NCBI GenBank assembly: GCA_011033025.1
Contig: WFMF01000535.1
Location: forward strand, 1 to 64,000
Direction: 5' to 3'
From: Beroe forskalii
Taxonomy: Eukaryota; Ctenophora; Nuda; Beroida; Beroidae
Length of the DNA: 64,000 nt
Position 1 is the first letter of the stretch. Each line of letters begins with the position of its first letter. Made by a program: the position numbers and the translations under genes. This document shows positions 55,353 through 64,000 of this stretch, in pieces. A model generated the notes under the pieces. That model saw only the letters and a list, made by a program, of their open reading frames with translations, was not told the DNA's origin and did no database searches.

Positions 55353-58300
55353 ATGAGTGAACTGAAGAGTTCCGGATCTCGGGATGATATCAACACTCTC
55401 CTAAACCAGATAAGAGGTAGGAGCACTTCTGTTGTCATGGTAACAGTGTAACCTTGGTAATATGTGGTGATCTGTTATTATGGATACTATAGGGTGAAGT
55501 CTATGAATACTATTTGAATGAAGTCTGTGAGTTAAATGCACCTTCCCTGTTCACACATGTCACCATTCTCTTTCCTAAAGCACACCCTTCCTTTTAGACA
55601 TTGCAGATGAGAACAGGAAGACGTTGGATAATATAAAAGCAATTAAGCTGCGGAACGACGAACTGGCGGCCATTTCAAAGGAGCTGCCGCCTCCAGACAC
55701 TTCTTCACCGGAAATGTGAGAAATTTTATGTCTTATCTATTAACTGATAAACTGCTAAAAACGATAACCTACAGCTTGATAAAAGATAGATGTCGATTTA
55801 GTTACCATGGCAATGTCGTTACTTTACTTCAGTTGCCATGGCAATGCCTGACGTCTGTACACTTCATTCATTAACCATGGCAATGCCTGTACACTTCATT
55901 TCAGTAACGAGATAAACATTCCTTACCACACGGCGCCTGCACCGGGGTTGACATCGGCTGAAATCGAACTCAGAAGGAGCAAAGATGATCCCATCGAGAT
56001 ACCAGGTGATTGAAGTGGTGTCAGAGTAGAATGGTGTCAGAGCAAAGTGGTGCCAAAGCAAAATGGTGTCAGAGCAAAGTGGAGACAGGATAGAGTGGTG
56101 TCAGTGTAGAGTGGTGTCAGAGCAAAGTGGTTTCAGAGTAGAGTGGTGTCAGAGCAGAGTGGTGTCAAAGTAGGATGGTGTCAGGGCGAAGTAGTGTCTG
56201 AGTATAGCGGTGTCAGAGAATCAGAGTAGATTGGTGTCAGAGCGAAGTGTTGTCAGAGTAGAGTATACTTATAGCGGTGTCAGAGTAGAGTTGTGTCAGA
56301 TTAAGAAGCTTCGAGTCGACTTCGACTGGTGTCAGACCTTAGTGGTTTGGGTATCAGAGTATGGTGTCACAGTAGAAGTAGAACAGTTTTAGATTAAAGT
56401 GGTGTCAATGTAGAGAAGTCTCGCAATTAAAGTTTATCAAAGGTTAATGATTTCTGAATGGAATTGTGTCCATAGCGTCTAAGCTAAATAGCTTTATTTA
56501 TCACTTTTAGAACTAAAAACATATAATTTTAATCTTTAAACCAACTCTCCCCGGCTACTAGATACTGAGGCTGAGACTCCCAAAACAGAGAAAGCGGGGG
56601 GAGACGGGGAGGATCCTAGGAGTCCCACTGAGAGTGGTGAAAGTGAGATGGACCCAACCCACTCGAATGGTGAGGAGTGTGAGATGGACTCAACCCACTC
56701 TACTGGTGAGGAGTGTGAGATGGACTCAACCCACTCGAATGGTGAGGAAAGTGAGGAGGACTCTGATTCACCACTCCACACTTTTGAGGATGATGCGGCT
56801 TCTGATTCGTCACTGGAAGTTAATCTGCCTTCAGAACCACCGCTGCTTGCTCCTGATTATGACGACAACCAATCAAACAACTCTACCAGAGGTGGGGACC
56901 AATCAGAGTGCGAGATGATTGATGACGAACAACCAATAGAAAGACAGGATGAGGAGGATTTTGGAGACAAGCCAGGGAAGGAACCTGGTGGTGTCGTACT
57001 CCCCTCTGAACCAGGCGATGTTTCCCCTCTGGAGGAGGAAGAAGCGCCCTCTGAAAGTGAGGACTTCACTCCCCTGGAGGTGGTTCCACTGAGTGAGGCT
57101 GAAGAGGAAGACAGAGCAATGGCATCCTCTGAGGAAGAAGACAGAGCAATGGCATCCTCTGAGGAAGAAGACAGAGCAATGGCATCCTCTGAGAAAGCAC
57201 CTGCAGGAGAGTTGAACTGTGAGCCAGAGGGGCAAATTCCGAGAGGGAGGAACAGGGGAAGGAAGAAGGGTGGAACTCCAGTCAGTGAGGGAAAGGAATC
57301 TGATACAGCACAGCAGCGCGGAGATGGCGAGGAGCCCATTCCAAAGGAAATTCCAGGAAATGGCCCTCACTCAAGGAACAGACGAGACCCAGCCGCAAAA
57401 GGAACCGAACTAGGCAAGGATGAGTCTCGTAAAGAACCAGGGTCTAGCAAGGATGAGCCTCGTAAAGTGCCAGGGTCTAGCAATGATGAGTCTCGTAAAG
57501 AACCAGGGTCTAGCAATGATGGGAAGGTTTCAGCACATGGCAATGATGGGTCTCGTAAAGGGGTCTTGATATCCCTGAAGATGTTTGTTTCTATGGAATC
57601 TGCATGTAACTCTATCTGTGATGTATGTTTCTATAGAATCTGTAACTATGGCAACATGATATTGTTACTACGGTAACTTGTGTAACCATGGTAACATGTG
57701 TAACCATGATAACATGTTTTCTAATGAGGAATGACTGCTACTCTACCCAAACAGTCTTTCTCTTCAGATCAATGATAATTCACTGATTCTTGTAGTTGTA
57801 CGTTGTATTTTGGTGATGAAACTCATTAAGATGAAATTTCTTTCTGTGTCTTCAATCTACAGTCTATGAATTCTATATAGTTCTTTCATGATTATTTTAA
57901 ATTTACATAATCATTAATCATGATATTTCCTGAACCACGAATAATTCTTTTCTTATAATTGTCCAACTCAAAACCCAATCCATATCATTTAACAATGCAT
58001 GGTTCTTTCAGCGGGTTATACGGGAAACCTAGTCTTACACGAAAGTACAGAGTATACTTTTCAGAACTGATGATAACTGTTTATCTATACTTTTATCTTT
58101 ATTTTCAACTCCTATTTCAGTAAAATATAGCGGGGTTGAAATTTGAATTGAACTCCGACAAACGTCTCAATTCTCACTTTTCTGTAAATAACTGCACGGA
58201 GAAAACTCCAATTCCTCCAATAAATGTCCTTTCAGCTCTATATCAAGTGAGTCACCGCCTGTATATTTGCAGATATCCCTGATGACGCCCCCGACCAATC

Positions 58301-61300
58301 AGCAGAGGAGATGCCTACAGTAGCAACGTGTGAAGTTGGGCCTCTGGAGTCTGCCTTGGAACCAGAAACCAGGAAAGAGAGGAGTGAGGAAGAAGGGACC
58401 ATGGAACCAAAAACCAGGAAAGAGAGGAGTGAGGAAGAAGGGACCATGGAACCCACCATCCAGGGAGGAGATTAGAGAGAAAAGGAGGGAAAAGAGTGTG
58501 GAGAGAAAACGTTTGTCTTTTTGATATTTGGTATTTCTGTATTTTTACCCTAACCGGAACCCCACCGCTCATGTAAACCTACGTTAACAAGGCTTCATTT
58601 ACTCACGCCCTGATCGTCACCAGTGGGATGATAACAGTGTTCAATTTGCAGGGAAGCTGGAAGAAATGCGGAGGCGCAGGAGCGAGAGACGAAGTAAGAA
58701 GGATGAGACAGTGCCAACTGGCACAGTGCCAACTGGCACAGTGCCAACTGGCCCGGTGGATACGCATTCCATCCAGCAGGAGACGCCTGATTACTCCGTG
58801 GAATACAGTAGGCAACTTCTCAATGATCTGAACTTCATTTTGTCATGAAATGTCACACGGAGCTGTAAAACATGGAAATTATTTCTCATGATGAAATATT
58901 TCTCATGAATCTACTGCCTAGAATGTGCAGCTCATGTTTCACTTGAGATAAAACATGTTCCTCGATGAGTGTGTTGCTGGTTTGAATAACTTCCACTTTA
59001 GGTGTTTCCTGTGTTGATACTCTATACAGAGACTTTATAAAGGAGTACTCTCTGGAGACCGAGTTCCTACCCCCTCCCTCCCCCTCCTCCTCCTCTTCCT
59101 TTTCTCCATCTCAATCTGCACAATCTCAGCCTGCAGAGCTGTTCCCACCTGAAGCATCCTACCACCAGGGTAAATTTTAATCAGTTGCACTCATCCCTCG
59201 TCAGTATTTGGATTGACAATGTGTACCATTTCCCGTGCAATCAGTATCATTGGATTCTTCACATTCCTAACTATGAATTCCTCCAGGAGCTCCTTTGCTG
59301 CGACAGAGCGCCCCTCAAAAGAGGGAAGATACTCCCAAACATCACATGCCGCAAACCGAGGAACTCAGGAACTCGTTACCTAGCAACCAAGAACTCCGTA
59401 ACCTCATACCCAGCAACGGGAAACGGCGCATTATTGTGGAAAAATGTCCTGATTGCGAGGGAAGAGGTGAATAGATGCTTCAGAAGTTGCATTACATTTC
59501 ATTGACACCACGCCACTTACACCACTCAATTGACACCACTCATTTGAGCTTGGCACCGTATCAATATGACAACACTCACTACTCTGACACCACATCTCTC
59601 TGAGACCATGTGTTACCATGGTAACGCAGGTCGCAGTTCACTTGGTCCGATTCTCCCAATTACCATGGTAACACAGTTCACTTCGATTCTCCCAATTACC
59701 ATGGTAACACAGTTCACTTTGTCAGACTGTCCCTGTTTCCATGGTAAAACAGTTCACTTTGTCAGACTTTCCCTGTTACCATGGTAACACAGTTCACTTT
59801 GTCAGATTCTCCCCCGGAGATTGAGATTCGAATAACTCGCCGGTCAAGGAGCTGCAGAAGATTCCGACCAGACTTGCACAAGGCCTCAGAAGATGCTCCG
59901 GATTTGAAGTCTGACAGCATGCTCAACACTCCAGGTAAATAAAGATGATGGGAATGTGTGCCTATCTTAAACCTTTCCGCCAAGTTTCAATTTGAAGATC
60001 ATAACATCATAAGGATTAGATGGAGAAATTCCAACATTTAGTATTTCCCATTCCTTAGTGAGACCACTCTTTTGACTATTTACGAATTAACTCAGATGTG
60101 CCGGAGAGATCCAAATCCCCCTCTGAGATGGAGATTGAGCGACTGACCCTCAGACTGCAGGAGCTGAAGCAGGAAGTAAAGAGAGTCCTGAAGGTCCAGG
60201 AAACGAGCTACGAGTGAGTTATAGCTTTATAGGGTTTAATTTCATCATGAAATGAATATTAGTGAAATTCCTAGAAGTTTAACTCATGCAAGCTGTCATG
60301 TCATCATAAAGTCCCTTCCCAGACGTTGTCTGGCGATCGCGCGAAGGAGGCCAGGCACTGGCAATGTCTGGCAAAGAGTACCCTGTTCCTTTAACAGTTG
60401 AATAGAGGTGTAAATCATATCTTATTCTTATAAGCAGTTTTCTGAAGTCACCTGTTCCTTTTAACAGCAATTCTTCTCAGGAGGGACGGCAACATGTCCT
60501 CATCCCACCCTGAGTCTGAGTGTGGGAGAGTGTACCACCCCCAACTGGCAGAACAGCGCCCCCTCACCCTCTCCACCCACTCCCTCACCTCCTCCTCATC
60601 GGAGGAGAGTGAGGAGGAGGAGGAGGAGGAGGAGGAGGAGGAGGAGGATGGGCAAGTCACCATGGAGGTGGAATCCCTCCCTGAGCATTACCAAGCTCCC
60701 CAGCCTGTCTACTCAATGGCTCTCAAACAGGTGCAATCTGCTCCTAACCTCCCGCCCCGCGACCAATACGATCCTGAGTGTGATTCTGCTTACCATGGCT
60801 ACCATGACCCCGGTTACCATGGTAACCATGGTTACCATGACAAGAAAAGGGAGGAGGAGCTGCTGACGCCGCCTCCCCGGGACATAACCCTGAGAAATGA
60901 TTGCTTGTACGACCCTTTCCACATCGGCACTACCTACGTCGTGTTGTCCAGGCAGAACCACGGGAGGTTTAATTACGATGTGCCTGCGGACCCTGACAGA
61001 AAGTCACCAGCTCGCTCTTCTGCAGACCTGCCCTCTGAAAACTCACACTTCAAACCCCTCTCCTCCGCCCCACCCACTCCTTCTCTCAGCCCTGGGTCCC
61101 GCAGGAACTTATACCAGCCCAAGTCTCTCAACTCCAGCAGTCTCAGCTTGAGGGCTGATGTTTCCAGGGAAGACGAGAACATCAAAATGCCACCTTCACC
61201 AGCGCTGACATCTGCATCCTCTCCAACCCGTCCATCCCCTCTCCCGTCCACTCCTGTCCCATCTACACCTCCCCCTGTCCCATCCCCTCCCAGCAGTCTC

Positions 61301-61861
61301 GCACCTCCTCCTCTCCCATCTCCTCCCAGCAGTCTCAGAACCCCACCTTCCAGCCTCCCACCTAGGACCCCTCCCAGCAGTCTCAGGACCCCTCCCTCTA
61401 ACTCCCCTCCACCCCTCCCCCCTCGCTCCAGGGTGGCTGATCACCCCACTCCGCCCCCTCACCCCACTCCGCCCCCTCTCCCGCCTCGCAATAAGCCCCT
61501 CCAGACAGTGATGGCTGTGGGGACGCCCCCTCCCCTCGACACTTCCTCAGGGGCGCCTCCCCCGGGGCTGCTGCCGCGCGCCTCCAGCGTCAGGTCCTCT
61601 TCCAACTCCTTGCGGAGTAGCATCCCCCACATCCGGTTGCTAGGCGACGAGTGGAAGGAGCTCGCGCAGAGTCTGGGCTATGAGAACTCTCAGATCGCCA
61701 GTTTCTCTCGAGACTTCCCTGACCCGGGAGCCGCTCTACTGGACCACTGGTGCAGACTACCTGACTCAAGGCTAGACACTCTCATGGCAAACCTCAAGAG
61801 GTTAAACTTGTGGAAGACCGCCGAGACTTTAGACAAGACTTTCGATAAAACAAACGTTTGA
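55353..61861 (+). CDS. Acidic low-complexity protein with C-terminal death domain, 11 exons
   Basis: Exons: 55353-55416, 55598-55715, 55905-56005, 56562-57554, 58273-58383, 58652-58807, 59002-59169, 59287-59466, 59806-59934, 60096-60213, 60481-61861. Total 3519 nt = 1172 residues plus stop, phases consistent. The N-terminus is helical (IADENRKTLDNIKAIKLRND); residues ~95-430 are very acidic with internal repeats; a short coiled coil (EIERLTLRLQELKQEVKRVL) precedes a Pro/Ser-rich region with many PPLPPR-type SH3-binding motifs; the last ~80 residues fit a death domain (DEWKELAQSLGYENSQIASF, ALLDHWCRLP, LKRLNLWKTAETL). Death domains assemble apoptotic or inflammatory complexes by homotypic contact. 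I do not recognise the ortholog. Exon 4 and 5 ends are the least certain. AATAAA at 61931. Confidence 0.8.
56010..56300 (+). repeat. GTGTCAGAGTAGAGTG minisatellite in intron 3 of the death-domain gene
   Basis: About 17 imperfect ~16-bp units (GTGTCAGAGCAAAGTGG type). It starts just after the exon 3 donor. GTGTCAG resembles an acceptor, but the array does not include a real splice site. Confidence 0.8.
56645..56755 (+). repeat. In-frame 42-bp coding repeat in exon 4
   Basis: Three copies of a 14-residue unit SNGEECEMDSTH-type in the coding frame. Confidence 0.8.
57110..57195 (+). repeat. In-frame 30-bp coding repeat in exon 4
   Basis: Three near-identical copies encoding EEDRAMASSE, acidic. 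Confidence 0.88.
57418..57560 (+). repeat. 33-bp coding repeat with candidate exon 4 donor
   Basis: Four to five units GATGAGTCTCGTAAAGAACC followed by AGGGTCTAGCAAG. Phase requires exon 4 to end at TCTC before GTAAAG (57555), so each unit carries the same CTC-GTAAAG candidate donor. Confidence 0.65.
57555..58272. other. Intron 4 of the death-domain gene
   Basis: Several GTAACCATGGTAAC-type palindromes at 57670-57720, then AT-rich unique sequence. No gene or element recognised. Confidence 0.5.
58361..58452 (+). repeat. 45-bp duplication carrying the exon 5 donor
   Basis: Two units of CCAGGAAAGAGAGGA-GTGAGG followed by AAGAAGGGACCATGGAA. The phase-correct donor GTGAGG occurs at both 58384 and 58429; 45 bp is 15 codons, so either donor keeps frame. 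Confidence 0.7.
58709..58757 (+). repeat. 15-bp coding repeat in exon 6
   Basis: Three units of ACAGTGCCAACTGGC encoding TVPTG, in frame. Confidence 0.85.
59610..59810 (+). repeat. ~45-bp array containing the exon 9 acceptor
   Basis: Four to five units with CAGTTCACTTTGTCAG, then ATTCTCCC or ACTTTCCCTG, then TTACCATGGTAACA. TTTGTCAG is the acceptor of exon 9 (59806) and ATTCTCCC its first bases. The palindrome TTACCATGGTAA is part of the unit. Confidence 0.82.
60786..60842 (+). repeat. TTACCATGGTAACC palindromes inside coding exon 11
   Basis: TACCATGGCTACCATGACC and GGTTACCATGGTAACCATGG run in the coding frame as HGYHDPGYHGNHGYHD. The same palindrome is non-coding elsewhere in the window. 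Confidence 0.8.
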
Positions 61862-62600
61862 AATTATAGTTGCAATTCTCCATAGTTGTTACTCTTTAAG
61901 GTTTTGGTTCAGGGTTCTGCAAAGTTGATGAATAAAATTAGAATGGAATAACTGGGGGGTTATAGTGAAAGCAAAATACCTGATGCACGTTTCGATAAAA
62001 GCCAGTCATAAACTTCTCAGAACCAGATTTCCAAGTGCCAAAGCATGACGAAAAGAATACTGTATATGGTGAAATGATGGGCAGTATACGCACTTTTTCA
62101 GTGAATTAATTTTTAAGCTTTTAAGGGTTTAAAACATTGCCCTGTCAGGCAGCAACTATGGAAAACTGTTCAGGTAACAGGTTCACCATCTGACACAGGA
62201 CACATTGACACAACCGAAATATAGATCTCGATATAGAGATATAGATCACTGCTTCAAAAGGATTGTCAACTTCAAGTTTAAAATGCCCAGCGTGAGGGAA
62301 TGAAATGATAGACGAGCTAGACTGTGACGCGAAACAGCACAAATGAAACAAAGTTGTTTCCATTTCAATAGATTTAAATGTTAAATTATGATACTTTGGT
62401 AATGAGAGTCAAGTACTGTTTAATTATTTCCTCAATTTTTAATTTCTTAAATATTCTGTTGTTTCTATGTTTCCACTTCATTACATTTTAATTGAATTAG
62501 CTCACACGCCTTTAATTCAGTGTTTCAGTGGCCCTATTTATCTTTGTGTCATGGCGTCAGTGTGTCTGGTTGTTTACCGAGGTAGAGCAGTCTCATAGCG

Positions 62601-62605
<5 letters not shown>
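61862..62605. other. 3' UTR and intergenic spacer
   Basis: AATAAA at 61931-61936 ends the death-domain gene. The rest is AT-rich without recognisable genes. Confidence 0.55.

Positions 62606-62634
<29 letters not shown>
62606..62634. repeat. (CT)n microsatellite
   Basis: About 14 CT dinucleotides, just before the promoter-like region. Confidence 0.95.
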
Positions 62635-62639
<5 letters not shown>

Positions 62640-62640
<1 letters not shown>

Positions 62641-62990
62641 CTTGTGTTGAAGGTGACGCTCTCATTGGTCAGCTCGGTGTCACGTGAACTGAATACGCGC
62701 TCCTATTGGTTGAACTACAACTCCATGGTACAATTATCTCTAACCAATGGGAGTCGCGGATTCAAGTCACGTATTCAAGCTGCAGCCAATCAGCGCGCGG
62801 CTCTGTTGAGCTGACCCATGAGAGAGCGTCACGTGACCGCACAAGAAGCAGGTCACGTGCGTGACACAGAGAGTAGCTTACACAGAGCACTCATTTCATT
62901 GTCACGATCGTTTCCTTGTGTTGCTCTGAGCTGCTCTGCCTCGTGTTGCGTGTTGATCCGTTCAACATCAGAGCTCCTGAACAGTGCAGG
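62640..62990 (+). promoter_or_regulatory. Probable promoter and first exon of a downstream gene
   Basis: Dense CCAAT boxes in both orientations (CATTGGTC, TATTGGTT, ACCAATGG, GCCAATCAG) and E-boxes CACGTG at 62681, 62830 and 62854, in GC-richer sequence than the flanks. A donor GTAATG after AACAGTGCAG at ~62990 could end a non-coding first exon. The 62-codon frame here is probably not translated. Confidence 0.5.
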
Positions 62991-63600
62991 TAATGTTTTT
63001 AATTAACTTTAAATAATTAATTATTCATAACTTCAATTAATTAATAATGATTATGACTACAATTTCATAATTATAACTTTGCTCATAATCAAAATTCAAG
63101 CTTTATCATGATATAATCTTCACCTCTTTATCTATTCCAATCTATAGTATCGATTCTAATCTATAGTACATCGTCTGATCATATACTTATGATTTATGGC
63201 TGTATTGCGCCTCTCATTTTACATTCCATTTCCCAACTGTTGAACTACGCATATTTCATTCTAACTGTTACACTTCGACGCATTCCTTCCGATGACTTGA
63301 CTTCATTAGTGTACAGTATTTTAAATTATTTGCTCGGATTTCTTTTCATTCTTGCTTCTTTTGAACTTGTTAACTTAACGATGGATGTATACCGGAGCAT
63401 TTGTGCGACCAAAGTAACTTTTTAACTTTATTTCGTGACTCTTGTCTGGGCACCAGCCACCAACCACATCTAGCCAATCCATCACGATGCACGTAGCAAC
63501 ACCATTCTATTCTTTGCCGTGCAATATTCTTACATTTAAATTCCCTTTTTTACTTCATTTTGAATCTCGTTTTATTCACTATTTGCTCAAGCCATTCTCA
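62991..63600. other. AT-rich probable first intron of the downstream gene
   Basis: Strongly AT-rich with no recognisable feature; small frames present are not supported. Confidence 0.4.
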
Positions 63601-63602
63601 CC

Positions 63603-63769
63603 CAGGGACCTGTATCGAGATCCTCCCTGACTGTCAAGAGAACCCTCTCAGAGAGTCAGAGGGTTGCTGATGTGGTCCTGGATTCTGTTGCTGTCTCTGT
63701 TTTGTGCTGCCACTCACTGCTTCTGGATGATATCAGAGAGGAGTCTCTCATGCTTCTTCAGAAACAAAG
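63603..63769 (+). CDS. Possible partial exon of a downstream gene
   Basis: The + frame reads TVKRTLSESQRVADVVLDSV and DIREESLMLLQKQ and is open to ~63769; another frame reads MWSWILLLSLFCAATHCFW, signal-peptide-like. I cannot tell which, if either, is used. No family recognised. The window ends before more exons are visible. Confidence 0.25.
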
Positions 63770-64000
63770 CTAAGTATTTTCAGTGTTATTCTCATTCTAT
63801 TTGTAACTTTTATTGGGTGGGGTTGGGTAGGGAATACGGATTGGAGACTGAAAGGAAGGTTGAGAGAGTTGGGAGGGAGGGCAGGGTTTCAAGATGGGGA
63901 CCTCAGTGCCCTCAGCCCAACCCAGCTGTGCATTGTACTTGGTGAGTCAGCCCTGGACAATGTATCATTCCCACCCACTCACTGACTGACTTTCTGACTG

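Larger units (their letters stand above)
42109..55770 (+). repeat. Large direct duplication, copy 2
   Basis: Begins ATAACACCCGAGCTGTTATG in the EDRF1 exon 12 upstream intron and ends after death-domain-gene exon 2 near ACAGCTTGATAAA. Same order as copy 1; 13.7 kb instead of 23.7 kb because several insertions and long arrays are missing. It has its own LINE insertion at 52408-54243. Confidence 0.93.

Noticed and set aside
57219..57413. Overlapping frames on both strands in exon 4 of the death-domain gene
   Set aside because: Shadows of a low-complexity coding exon whose own frame is fixed by phase on both sides.
58384..58475. Exon 5 of the death-domain gene continuing to the TAG at 58475
   Set aside because: The phase-correct GTGAGG donor inside the repeat joins exon 6 in frame, and the downstream exons plainly continue the gene to a death domain.

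Overview
This is animal (metazoan) nuclear DNA. It carries intron-rich genes with GT-AG introns, AATAAA poly(A) signals, non-LTR retrotransposon ORF1 genes, TTAGGG-type telomere-like repeats and a very large load of minisatellites. The two recognisable genes (SAE1, EDRF1) and a C-terminal death domain place it in Metazoa. An invertebrate is likely, but I cannot name the phylum from sequence alone. Almost every long open frame in the window is a shadow of a tandem repeat. The real genes are strings of short exons that I assembled by hand from splice sites, reading phase and family similarity.

Layout, all genes on the + strand. (1) 284-11437: SAE1, SUMO-activating enzyme subunit 1, whose second intron holds 8.8 kb of a ~354-bp satellite. 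(2) 11983-18430: exons 1-12 of EDRF1. (3) 18.29-42.04 kb: copy 1 of a large direct duplication, holding EDRF1 exons 12-19 and the first two exons of the next gene. (4) 42.11-55.77 kb: copy 2 of the same block. (5) 55353-61861: an eleven-exon gene for a ~1172-residue acidic, low-complexity protein with a C-terminal death domain. (6) From about 62.6 kb: a probable promoter and first exon of a further gene. EDRF1 reads as one uninterrupted frame (1183 codons plus stop) only if exons 1-12 of the first block are joined to exons 13-19 of copy 2. Copy 1 is frameshifted in exons 13 and 19, and copy 2 is frameshifted in exon 12.

The most striking feature is that the minisatellites sit on exon-intron boundaries. 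At least ten boundaries in the three genes carry tandem arrays whose unit contains the authentic splice donor or acceptor plus a few exon bases: 15, 21, 30, 33, 35, 46, 50 and 54 bp units, up to about 60 copies. Four unit lengths (15, 21, 30, 54) are multiples of three and continue the exon's own frame. Array lengths differ strongly between the two duplicated copies (about 10 versus 62 units of the 15-mer; about 60 versus 18 of the 54-mer), so they are hypervariable. A two-unit acceptor duplication in copy 2, absent from copy 1, looks like an early stage of the process.

The two duplicate copies also differ by several mobile-element insertions, which gives clean empty-site evidence: a foldback element with minisatellite arms and an 8-bp target duplication, a 1.6-kb inverted-repeat element with a 7-bp target duplication, an ORF1-only LINE inserted in telomere-like repeats, and a second LINE broken by a TA-flanked MITE. 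Whether the duplication is real or two haplotypes laid end to end by an assembler is unresolved.
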